Assembly (NCBI RefSeq): GCF_022376295.1
Contig: NZ_CP060140.1
Coordinates: forward strand, 2,918,356-2,982,355
Direction: 5' to 3'
Length of the DNA stretch: 64,000 nucleotides
Origin: Nodularia sphaerocarpa UHCC 0038
GTDB taxonomy: Bacteria > Cyanobacteriota > Cyanobacteriia > Cyanobacteriales > Nostocaceae
Translations under genes and position numbers: made by a program
Notes under the pieces: generated by a model
What the model saw: only the letters and a program-made list of their open reading frames with translations
Databases searched by the model: none
What the model was told of the DNA's origin: nothing
Shown here: positions 56,967 to 64,000 of the stretch, in pieces
Layout of the letters: each line of letters opens with the position of its first letter
Numbering within the stretch: the stretch's first letter is position 1

Positions 56967-57644
56967 ATGCTGTCTACCCCCATCAAAATTCTTTTAGTTG
57001 AGGATGATGAACTATTCCGTTTAGGCTTGCGCGTGCGATTGCAAGAAGAGATTGGACTAGAGATTGTGGCTGAAGCTGAGGATGGTGAAACCGCGATTGA
57101 GTTAGTTAGTCAACACACTCTGGATGTGGTGTTGCTAGATGTGGGATTACCAGGTATTGGCGGGATTGAGGCTTGTAAACAAATCAAACAGCAAAATCCT
57201 CTTTTACCAATCTTAGTTTTAACTTCCCATTCCCAAAAAACCCTGATTTCGCGGTTGATTGCGTCTGGCGCTCAAGGTTATTGCCTTAAAGGAATTGCTG
57301 CGGAAAAATTAGTGTTAGCACTGCGTTCTGTGGCTGTGGGTGCATCTTGGTGGGATGAAACAGCAACAAATGAAATTCGTTCTACTTTTAGCTCTGAGCC
57401 GTATTCGGAGAATGTATCTAAAACTGTCAATCCTTTGACTCAGCGTGAACAGGAAATTTTGTCTTTTTTGGCAGCCGGAAAGACTAATCAACAAATTGCT
57501 TTGGCATTATATATTACTCCGGGAACTGTGAGAGTTCATGTTCATGCTATTTTACATAAACTAGAAGTAAGCGATCGCTCTCAGGCTGTTGTTGTGGCTA
57601 TGCAAAAACACTTAATTAAAAGCAACTTGATTATAGAAGATTGA
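56967..57644 (+). CDS. NarL/FixJ-family response regulator
   Basis: 225 aa. REC about 5-125 with EDD at 12-14, phospho-Asp58 in VVLLDVGLPG and conserved Thr/Lys (LTSHSQKT, CLKGIAAEK). LuxR-type HTH about 152-215: LTQREQEILSFLAAGKTNQQ, then YITPGTVRVHVHAILHKLEV. Cotranscribed with the membrane kinase and presumably its partner. Such regulators bind as dimers to short repeats, which fits the phased sites upstream of the kinase gene. Confidence 0.92.
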   Translation: MLSTPIKILLVEDDELFRLGLRVRLQEEIGLEIVAEAEDGETAIELVSQHTLDVVLLDVGLPGIGGIEACKQIKQQNPLLPILVLTSHSQKTLISRLIASGAQGYCLKGIAAEKLVLALRSVAVGASWWDETATNEIRSTFSSEPYSENVSKTVNPLTQREQEILSFLAAGKTNQQIALALYITPGTVRVHVHAILHKLEVSDRSQAVVVAMQKHLIKSNLIIED

Positions 57645-57692
57645 CACTTCCCGCTTTAAATACGGCACTGGCAAATATTATTATAAATCTTG

Positions 57693-57716
57693 TGGGGCGG
57701 TCATCCTCCCCGCCCT
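57693..57716. terminator. GC hairpin between convergent genes
   Basis: GGGCGG and CCGCCC form a stem around TCATCCTCC, followed by TTATT, in the 97-bp gap between the NarL-type gene and cupA. It could end transcription from the left; it also resembles a dispersed GGGGCGGTCATCC repeat. Confidence 0.45.
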
Positions 57717-57741
57717 TATTACATGAATCAGAACAACAATT

Positions 57742-59055
57742 TTAGCGATAATCCTGCCTTTGAATATCACCGAGACGCGCCGCATTACGCATACCGTAAT
57801 CAGTCCGAGTAAAGCGATTTAACTGCGCCTCATAAAAATCTCTATTGGCTTGTAAATGCTCAGGATCAGGGTCATCTAAAGGATGATGTAATGCTGTACG
57901 TAATGCTTGAATTACCGCAGATGTAACATTGTACATTGACCGTTGAAAAGTAATTCCCAACTGAATCAACATATCATCTTCACCTCGGCAATGTTTTTTG
58001 TAATCTTCAATTAGATATTCTGGCAAAAAATGCAGCATATCTTGCATTAATAATGTTGGGGGAATACCTGCTGTTCCCACCGGAAATACATCAGCATAAA
58101 GAATACCATAATGGAAATCTTCTTGCTTATCTGGTACTTGACCCGCCTGAGCATTATAAGATTTTGTTCCCCTAAAAGGTGCTGTGCGATAAAAAACAGC
58201 TTCTACATAAGGTAATGCAGCTTCATACAACCAGACAAAACCTTGAGATTTGGGAACGATTTCGTAGCATTCACCACGGATATAAACATGATGGTAAATT
58301 GGACGACTTGCTACGGCAAAAATGCCATTTACCAGAAAATTCATTGCTTCTGGGACGGTGGTAATTTTACCTTCGTCATATAAATCTGACATTTCAAAAA
58401 ATACCGGAGCCATAACTTCCCAGAATAGCCCCAAATTAGAATAGTAAGACATTTGGCGGCACTGTTCTAGAAACATATCTGGGAACAGTTTATAAAGCCC
58501 CAACATTACGGGGTTTCCTTGGAAATAAGCTTTGATAGCTCTATCGGCGTTGGCTATATATTCTGGACTATCTAAATAAGGGTCGAATTTCCCACCCATT
58601 CCCCTGTGCCAAAACATAGCCCGCATACAAGCTTCAGCAAATTCCATATTGATGCGGTCATGGAATAAGTGATGTAATAACTTAGGCATTTTCAAGGTTT
58701 CACCCTTTTCCATAAATGCCAAAAGTTCAGGGTGTGCAGTAGCTTCACCGCGCCAAACTCTTAATTCTGCATCATCTCCAGCATAATGATTATGCAATTC
58801 CAAATACTCTTTGGGCAAGAAGTATTTGAAAAAGGGCAAAGGATTTAAAAATACTCGTTCAGCAATATAAAGCAAATTACGCCAGTAAAAATCCATTGGT
58901 ACGGCATAAGCTTTATAAATGCCGATAATTTGTTTTAAATTTTCAGGTGTATCTGGTAACATCGAACCACCTGCTTCTAGCCGATGAATGATATCAGCAA
59001 ATTCATGTTGTGAAGGAGGTAATTTATTAGTAGATTTTTCTGGAGTTTGTACCAT
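57742..59055 (-). CDS. cupA: CO2 hydration protein CupA (ChpY)
   Basis: 437 aa from ATG 59055, with AGAGG 8 nt upstream; an extension to 59115 is not needed. The whole sequence matches the CO2 hydration (ChpXY) family, e.g. YAVPMDFYWRNLLYIAERVF, MRAMFWHRGMGGKFDPYLDS and FHYGILYADVFPVGTAGIPP. CupA sits on the NDH-1MS complex and turns CO2 into bicarbonate, driven by electron transport. The order ndhF3-ndhD3-cup and the length favour the low-CO2-inducible CupA over CupB. The small cupS gene is not found downstream. Confidence 0.92.
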   Translation of the reverse strand: MVQTPEKSTNKLPPSQHEFADIIHRLEAGGSMLPDTPENLKQIIGIYKAYAVPMDFYWRNLLYIAERVFLNPLPFFKYFLPKEYLELHNHYAGDDAELRVWRGEATAHPELLAFMEKGETLKMPKLLHHLFHDRINMEFAEACMRAMFWHRGMGGKFDPYLDSPEYIANADRAIKAYFQGNPVMLGLYKLFPDMFLEQCRQMSYYSNLGLFWEVMAPVFFEMSDLYDEGKITTVPEAMNFLVNGIFAVASRPIYHHVYIRGECYEIVPKSQGFVWLYEAALPYVEAVFYRTAPFRGTKSYNAQAGQVPDKQEDFHYGILYADVFPVGTAGIPPTLLMQDMLHFLPEYLIEDYKKHCRGEDDMLIQLGITFQRSMYNVTSAVIQALRTALHHPLDDPDPEHLQANRDFYEAQLNRFTRTDYGMRNAARLGDIQRQDYR

Positions 59056-59110
59056 TGCTATTGCCTCTAAATTTTGTGTTTTAAATTTTGGTAGATTAAA
59101 GAAGTAATGA

Positions 59111-59145
59111 TCCACAGATGAACACAGATAAACACAGATAAATCT
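59111..59145. repeat. Decamer STRR (AACACAGATA)
   Basis: Three 10-bp units in the 246-bp ndhD3-cupA gap, which also holds a CTCTGTG-type repeat at 59212-59240. Such a long repeat-filled gap inside an operon may influence mRNA processing. Confidence 0.75.
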
Positions 59146-59211
59146 GTAATTTGTGTGGATAATAAGTCCGATAGCAGTCCTAATGAATTTGTGAAAACCT
59201 CTAATTCCTCA

Positions 59212-59240
59212 CTCTCTGTGTCCTCGGCGCCTCTGTGGTT
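59212..59240. repeat. CTCTGTG/GGCGCCTCTGTGG repeat
   Basis: Member of the CGCAGAGG family (reverse orientation) in the ndhD3-cupA gap. Confidence 0.6.
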
Positions 59241-59301
59241 CGATTAAAAAAATTAATTGCTAGGCCACTCCACAGATCAAAATGAGAGAGGATAACTAGA
59301 T

Positions 59302-60804
59302 TTATTCAACTGGAAATTGAGCAATGACGGTTTTTTCTATTGGGGTAATTGTCGCCACCATAGCTGTAGTCGTAGTTTCACTCCAACGCACTAACCAAGT
59401 CGGTTGTATACCCAAAAAGATAATTAGAACCGCCAAAACTATAGCCGGAATTTTTTCCGCCCAGACAACTTTAGGGTAGTAAGCTAAATTATTATCCAAC
59501 TTGCCAAAACAGGTACGGTTGAGGAGAATAACAAAATACACTGCTGTTAAGCCGCTAGATGCTACACACAATAGTGTGGGTAAAGGAAAAGCTGAGAAAC
59601 TACCTTGAAATACAATAAATTCCGCCACAAATCCTGTTAAACCGGGAATTCCCGCACTAGCCATCCCACTGAGAACCAGTAAAGCACTAATGAAAGGTAA
59701 ACCGCGAATAGGACTCATTAAGCCGTTGAGTTTATCTAATTCACGCGTACCAACTTTGGCTTCTATCACGCCGACTAAATGGAAGAGAATTGCCAAAATT
59801 AAACCGTGACTAAACATTTGCGCCACTGCGCCCACAAGTGCTAACGGTGTGCTAGAGGCACTGGCTAGCAAGACATAACCCATGTGACCGATAGAACTGT
59901 ATGCTACCATGCGTTTGATGTCTGTTTGTGCGATCGCAATTACCGCTCCATAAATTGCACTAATAGCCCCCCAAATAGCTAAAGTTGGTGCAACCACAGT
60001 CCAAGCTTGGGGAAACATTCCCATTCCAAAACGTAACAGTCCATAAGTTCCCAACTTCGCCAGAACGCCACCCAACAAAATCGCAATGGGTGCGGAAGCT
60101 TCAACATAAGCATCAGGTAGCCAAGTATGGAAGGGAACGAGAGGTATTTTAATTCCGAAGCCGATAATAATTCCTATCAGGAGGATTAATTGCAAACCTG
60201 CCGAAATATTTTGCGTAGAGACAGCATCGAAGGCAAAACTGTTTGCACCAGTGAGGAATACCAGACCTAAGAAGGTGGCTAAAATGAAAGCACCAGAAAC
60301 AGCAGTATAAATTAAGAACTTGATGCCAGCATAAGCCCGTTTTTCTCCTCCCCAAATGGAAATTAATAAATAGAAGGGGATTAATTCTAGTTCGTAAAAC
60401 AAAAAGAATAACAGTAGGTTTTCTGCCAAAAATGCTCCAGCAACGCCACCACTAATAAATAAAATTAGGGCGTAAAAAAGTCGTGGGCGTTCAGTTTCTT
60501 GGTCACTGCTGTAAATAGCAATCCAGGTGAGCAAACTATTAAGTAGCAACATCAGAATGGATAACCCATCAACCCCTAGTTGATAAGTCAAACCCAAGGT
60601 TTCATTCCAAGGTAGATATTCTTCAAATTGCATCCCTGGAGTGCTGATATCAAATTTCAGCAAAATAAACAAATTCCAGCATAAAACTATGCCTGCTACG
60701 ATTAAAGATACTAAGCGGATGCGACTAGCTGGAACAACTTTACCCGGTAAAAACCCGATAATTACAGCGCTGACAATTGGTATCCAAATCAGAAAACTCA
60801 ACAT
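59302..60804 (-). CDS. ndhD3: NDH-1 subunit NdhD3 (CO2-uptake form)
   Basis: 500 aa, about 14 transmembrane helices, antiporter-like. Conserved features are the helix-5 Glu in FYELELIPFYLLISIWGG, the Lys-containing GIKIPLVPFHTWLPDAYVEA, and AQTDIKRMVAYSSIGHMGYV. NdhD3 is specific to NDH-1MS, the inducible high-affinity CO2-uptake complex. Numbering as D3 rests on its position between ndhF3 and cupA. ATG start. Confidence 0.93.
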   Translation of the reverse strand: MLSFLIWIPIVSAVIIGFLPGKVVPASRIRLVSLIVAGIVLCWNLFILLKFDISTPGMQFEEYLPWNETLGLTYQLGVDGLSILMLLLNSLLTWIAIYSSDQETERPRLFYALILFISGGVAGAFLAENLLLFFLFYELELIPFYLLISIWGGEKRAYAGIKFLIYTAVSGAFILATFLGLVFLTGANSFAFDAVSTQNISAGLQLILLIGIIIGFGIKIPLVPFHTWLPDAYVEASAPIAILLGGVLAKLGTYGLLRFGMGMFPQAWTVVAPTLAIWGAISAIYGAVIAIAQTDIKRMVAYSSIGHMGYVLLASASSTPLALVGAVAQMFSHGLILAILFHLVGVIEAKVGTRELDKLNGLMSPIRGLPFISALLVLSGMASAGIPGLTGFVAEFIVFQGSFSAFPLPTLLCVASSGLTAVYFVILLNRTCFGKLDNNLAYYPKVVWAEKIPAIVLAVLIIFLGIQPTWLVRWSETTTTAMVATITPIEKTVIAQFPVE

Positions 60805-60820
60805 ATTCTAAAACTTACCT

Positions 60821-60865
60821 ATCTATGTATTTATCTGCGTTCATCTGTGTTTATCTGCGTTCAAT
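60821..60865. repeat. Decamer STRR (TTATCTGCGT/TCATCTGTGT)
   Basis: Four 10-bp units in the 106-bp gap between ndhF3 and ndhD3. Confidence 0.75.
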
Positions 60866-60910
60866 TATTCTTCTATCCACCTCACTTACCAGCGTTAAAT
60901 GAGTCCAGGG

Positions 60911-62770
60911 TTAAAACATCAAATCTAAAAACTGGATTTTCCAGAATGGCCAAGTTATCCAAGCACAAAAAACGCCTACTCCCAAAAGCACAGTAAAAGC
61001 ATAAGTTTGAGTCTGTCCAGTGGTACTGTATTTTAAACCTTCGCCACCTAATAGAGAAAACAAACCCACTAAATTCACGATACCATCAACTATAAAGCGG
61101 TCAATCATATCAGCAAATTTGGAAAGTTGAGCAACGCCGAAAATGATGGTGACGCGATAGAGTTTGGGAGTGTAGAAATCGTAAGCGAATAAGTCTTGTA
61201 AAGGTTGCCAAGGAAGGCGAATTGGTTTGGGAATATTGCCTAAATAAATGACGGCGCTAATGCTACAACCAAAAATACTTGACCAAATTAGTAATAGCAC
61301 GACATCTTTATTCAGACTTGCCCAATCAGGTAATATTGATAAGCTTTGTAACACTAAAGGCAAATGCAACACTAAACCAAATAAAATCATCATGGGCATG
61401 ATCATCGGCCAGTGAACTTCAGGCGATCGCTCACTCATTTGTTTAGCTTTACCACCGAAAATTAAGCCAAATTCTCTGGTTAAACTGAAAGCTGTTAAGG
61501 CATTGACTAAAATAATCACTCCCACTAACCAAGGGGAAGTTGACCACAGTCCATCAGCTAATTTCACCAAAGCCCAAAAGCTACCTAACGGGGGAAAAGC
61601 AATTAATCCTAATGTCCCCACCATGAAAGCTAACCCAGAAATGGGGCGACGTGTCCAAAGTCCGCCCAGTTGAGTTACATCTTGGGTGATGCTATTCCAA
61701 ACAATACCGCCGGTACTCATGACCAATAATGCTGAAGCTAAAGCATGGGTAAGTACTAACAATAGTGCTGTTTCTTCTTGTTGCGTGCCGACAGCAATAA
61801 ACACTAAACCCATGTAAGCACTAACAGAATAAGATAAGCAGCGTTTCATGTCAATTTGAGCGATCGCAATTAAGGATGCACCCACAGCCGTCACCACACC
61901 AATGGCGATAATAAACGATGAAACTACAGGCGATAAAGTTAATACAGGTTGGAGTTTAATTAATACCCACGCACCACTCGCAACCACTACCGAGTTCCGC
62001 AAAATTGTACTGGGAACAGGACCTTCCATTGCTTCATCTAACCACAAATGCAAAGGAAATTGAGCGCATTTACCCATTGGTCCCGCAACTAATGCTAAAC
62101 CTACTAATGTAATCACCTTGGGGTCTACTTGAGTATTACTAGCCCATGCTGCTAATTCTGTATAATCCCAAGTCCCTGATAAAGTCCATAAACCCAAGAC
62201 TCCCATTAGTAAGAATAAGTCACCTACCCGCTTGGTTAAGAAAGCATCTCTAGCACCAGTGACTACCAAAGGTTGACTAAACCATAAGCCGACTAATAGA
62301 TAGGTTCCTAATGTTAGGACTTCCAAAATCACATAGCTGAAAAACAGATTATTGCACAAACATAAGGCACATAATCCTGCTTCAAATAATCCCAATAAAG
62401 AATAGAAGCGTCCCCACCCCCAGTCCATTTCCATGTAACCCAGGGCGAAAATTTGGGCTAAGAAATTCAAGCCAGTTACTATCACCATTGCACCCACGCT
62501 AACCGCAGAAATTTCTAAGGAAATGGTGAGGTTTAAACCTGCGGTAGATAGCCAAGGAATAAATATTTCTTGGGGTGGTTGGTTCCAGGTACATTGTAAA
62601 GCTAAGACACTATGAACTAATGCCAAAAAGGTCATGATTAAATTGACATAACCTGCTGGTCTTGAGCCAGTTTTGCGAATGATTCCCGGCGACCAGGGAA
62701 TTGCCAAAAGTCCACCTGTTAAGGCATAGCAAGGAACTAGCCAAACAGTCTCTAGGAGAAACTGAGCCAT
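60911..62770 (-). CDS. ndhF3: NDH-1 subunit NdhF3 (CO2-uptake form)
   Basis: 619 aa from ATG 62770; an extension to 62818 is not NdhF-like. About 15-16 transmembrane helices, with GYMEMDWGWGRFYSLLGLF, AFLTKRVGDLFLLMG, FPLHLWLDEAMEGPVP and QIDMKRCLSYSVSAYMGLV. The family usually has FHTWLPDAMEGPTPVS at the third block; the FPLHLWLDEAMEGPVPST form is the NdhF3/F4-type variant. First gene of ndhF3-ndhD3-cupA, which is induced at low inorganic carbon in other cyanobacteria. Confidence 0.93.
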   Translation of the reverse strand: MAQFLLETVWLVPCYALTGGLLAIPWSPGIIRKTGSRPAGYVNLIMTFLALVHSVLALQCTWNQPPQEIFIPWLSTAGLNLTISLEISAVSVGAMVIVTGLNFLAQIFALGYMEMDWGWGRFYSLLGLFEAGLCALCLCNNLFFSYVILEVLTLGTYLLVGLWFSQPLVVTGARDAFLTKRVGDLFLLMGVLGLWTLSGTWDYTELAAWASNTQVDPKVITLVGLALVAGPMGKCAQFPLHLWLDEAMEGPVPSTILRNSVVVASGAWVLIKLQPVLTLSPVVSSFIIAIGVVTAVGASLIAIAQIDMKRCLSYSVSAYMGLVFIAVGTQQEETALLLVLTHALASALLVMSTGGIVWNSITQDVTQLGGLWTRRPISGLAFMVGTLGLIAFPPLGSFWALVKLADGLWSTSPWLVGVIILVNALTAFSLTREFGLIFGGKAKQMSERSPEVHWPMIMPMMILFGLVLHLPLVLQSLSILPDWASLNKDVVLLLIWSSIFGCSISAVIYLGNIPKPIRLPWQPLQDLFAYDFYTPKLYRVTIIFGVAQLSKFADMIDRFIVDGIVNLVGLFSLLGGEGLKYSTTGQTQTYAFTVLLGVGVFCAWITWPFWKIQFLDLMF

Positions 62771-62985
62771 GTAATTAACCTCTGTATTGATAGCACAAAT
62801 TAGCCATTCTGCGAGCAAATTTAACTTCGCTCTCAGTCAGCAATTGATTCTAGATAAGGGAATTTTATTTTTGCTTAATATTATTTTTATCTTACCGTTA
62901 TATTTACCAAAAAGGAATTAGATAACAAAATAAATCGATGATGTCTACTGTAATTAATTCTTATATAAGCATTTTCTTGGCTTAC

Positions 62986-63005
62986 TCATAGAGTATAGTC
63001 TATGA
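62986..63005. promoter_or_regulatory. Operator-like inverted repeat 1 upstream of ndhF3
   Basis: TCATAGA-N6-TCTATGA, a perfect 7-bp inverted repeat about 220 bp before the ndhF3 start. A LysR-type regulator (CcmR/NdhR) controls this operon in Synechocystis. The spacing suits such a dimer site, although the sequence is not the published TCAATG-N10-ATCAAT. Confidence 0.5.
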
Positions 63006-63051
63006 ATTAAGCTTGAGTTTAATGAAGACGATTCACTTTATTGATGTTAAC

Positions 63052-63069
63052 CATAGATTATCATCTATG
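63052..63069. promoter_or_regulatory. Operator-like inverted repeat 2 upstream of ndhF3
   Basis: CATAGA-N6-TCTATG, the same geometry as copy 1, 65 bp away. Both copies are followed by TTGAGTTTAAT, so a unit of about 43 bp has been duplicated. The rest of the 435-base gap 62771-63205 is A/T-rich on the ndhF3 side and repeat-filled on the flavodiiron side. Confidence 0.5.
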
Positions 63070-63105
63070 AACTATGATTGAGTTTAATTGATACATCAAA
63101 ATCAG

Positions 63106-63207
63106 TTAACAGTTATCACGCAGAGGCGCAGAGGCGCACCAGAGGAATCAAGAGTTTGGTCATACATGAAAACTGCTGTCACTGATAACTGATAACTGAT
63201 AACTGTT
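63106..63207. repeat. Compound repeat block ending in the flavodiiron stop codon
   Basis: A CAGTTAACAGTTAT arm, CGCAGAGG units (63119-63145), the 18-bp block shared with 1401-1418 (63162-63179), then GATAACT heptamers to 63204. The outer AGTTAACAGTTAT and ATAACTG...AACTGTTAA arms are complementary, so the block could fold as a long hairpin. Confidence 0.65.
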
Positions 63208-64000
63208 AATAATGGCTACCTGATTTGCGATGTTCAACGGCAGTCACGCCATCGTTTTCTAATACTTCGCCTTGCTCGACTATGGCATAAATTAAGCATC
63301 TATCACCACATTCAATTAGGTTGGTGACGGTACATTCTAGATAAGCTAATGCTTCAGTTAAAATTAAACAACCATTTTCAGCAGTTTTTGTTTCCAGATT
63401 GGTAAAGGGATTTTCTCCTAATGTGCTTTGACGGAAAAAATAACGTCGTAAATTTCTACCTTCTTTGAGGATATTCAGCACAAATCTATCCCCAGGTTGA
63501 CGCATTAAGTCTGCATTCTGTTCTTTAGCAACAGCAATCATAATTCCTGGTGGATTAAATGTGGCTTGAGATACCCATGAAGTTAAAATACCTTTATGGC
63601 TTTCTAAATCACGAGTTGTAACTACACACAAAGAACCAATAATTCTGCCTACGGCTTGTTCGGTACGGTCGATTTTGGCTTCTGGAACGACTTGGCGAGG
63701 AGTACGCAGTTTCTTGGTTTTCTTTAAGGTTTGGGCAAAGGTCGCACCTGCGGCTTGACATTGTGCGAGAATATCTACTGTAGGGCTAAAGCGTACCCGA
63801 ATTGTTTCAAAGCCTAAACGGTAGTTAGCATCTTTGAGTTTACCTTCAATTAAATCTATGGCTTCGCCACTCCAACCGTAGGAACCAAACACGCCAGCTA
63901 ACTTAGTTTTCGCCGCAGTTGAGAGGACTATACCTAAAGCTGTTTGAATTTGGGTGGGTGCATGACCGCCTAAAGTGGGAGAACCGATAATAAATCCATC
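63206..64000 (-). CDS. Flavodiiron protein, C-terminal part (5' end outside window)
   Basis: At least 264 codons, open to the right edge; the GTG at 63892 is internal. The visible part starts in the flavodoxin-like domain (DGFIIGSPTLGGHAPTQIQT and AGVFGSYGWSGEA) and continues into a flavin-reductase domain (about the last 160 residues: VGRIIGSLCVVTTRD, WVSQATFNPPGIMIAVAKEQ, DRFVLNILKEGRN, AYLECTV, VEHRKSGSHY). The fused reductase marks the cyanobacterial Flv class, which passes electrons to O2 for photoprotection. Whether it is Flv1, 2, 3 or 4 cannot be decided from this part; diiron ligands lie outside. Confidence 0.92.
   Translation of the reverse strand, partial: DGFIIGSPTLGGHAPTQIQTALGIVLSTAAKTKLAGVFGSYGWSGEAIDLIEGKLKDANYRLGFETIRVRFSPTVDILAQCQAAGATFAQTLKKTKKLRTPRQVVPEAKIDRTEQAVGRIIGSLCVVTTRDLESHKGILTSWVSQATFNPPGIMIAVAKEQNADLMRQPGDRFVLNILKEGRNLRRYFFRQSTLGENPFTNLETKTAENGCLILTEALAYLECTVTNLIECGDRCLIYAIVEQGEVLENDGVTAVEHRKSGSHY

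Overview
The window looks like a chromosome segment of a filamentous, Nostoc/Anabaena-type cyanobacterium. The evidence is: frequent HIP1 octamers (GCGATCGC); photosynthesis and carbon-concentrating genes (psaX, ndhB, ndhF3-ndhD3-cupA, raf1, menG, a flavodiiron protein); a 16S-tRNA-Ile-tRNA-Ala-23S-5S operon with a repeat-filled spacer; and many 7- to 10-bp tandem repeats (STRRs) typical of Nostocales. Species cannot be fixed from the sequence alone.

Layout. 1-5.4 kb: a GTPase/DUF697 protein cut by the left edge, a ComEC-like channel, a small inverted-repeat element inserted in a dispersed hairpin, and glyQ. 5.4-10.95 kb: the rRNA operon with promoter, processing stalks, boxA copies and terminator. 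11.0-12.1 kb: a full-length RelA/SpoT-domain gene broken by three in-frame stops. 12.2-18.6 kb (minus): ureEFG, a Ycf37-like TPR protein, a solute-binding protein, rpmI-rplT and a UvrD-like helicase carrying an in-frame STRR insertion. 18.7-33 kb: a membrane glycosyltransferase, raf1, a REC-GAF regulator, menG, a DUF445 protein, a PgpH-type HD phosphodiesterase, a degenerate ADP-ribosylglycohydrolase, a 45-codon gene followed by aroQ, and topA. 33-41.1 kb: large STRR arrays, ndhB, a REC protein, lipA, psaX, a LivH-type permease, a hybrid histidine kinase and larE. 41.2-48.2 kb: a GDSL/SGNH hydrolase separated from its promoter by a TnpB-only IS200/IS605 element, an orphan N4-cytosine-type methyltransferase, cynS, a CAP-domain protein, an RNase D-like exonuclease and a rhodanese without catalytic Cys. 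48.6-57.6 kb: an OmpR-type regulator; the potassium operon (small RCK_C-like gene, kdpA, kdpB, kdpG, kdpC, truncated kdpD) on the minus strand; and, divergently, a histidine kinase/NarL-type regulator pair. 57.7-64 kb (minus): ndhF3-ndhD3-cupA and a flavodiiron protein cut by the right edge.

Functional themes. Inorganic-carbon uptake and electron flow are represented by NdhF3/NdhD3/CupA, NdhB, the flavodiiron protein, Raf1 and PsaX. Nitrogen salvage is represented by the urease accessory genes and cyanase. Potassium homeostasis is represented by Kdp with a KdpD that has no kinase domain. The least-described signals are the RCK_C-like gene heading the kdp operon with three phased 9-mers between it and the divergent two-component pair, the paired inverted repeats upstream of ndhF3, the 45-aa gene hidden in the aroQ 5' region, and several places where short repeats have entered or bounded coding sequence. 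No CRISPR array, prophage or secondary-metabolite cluster was seen.
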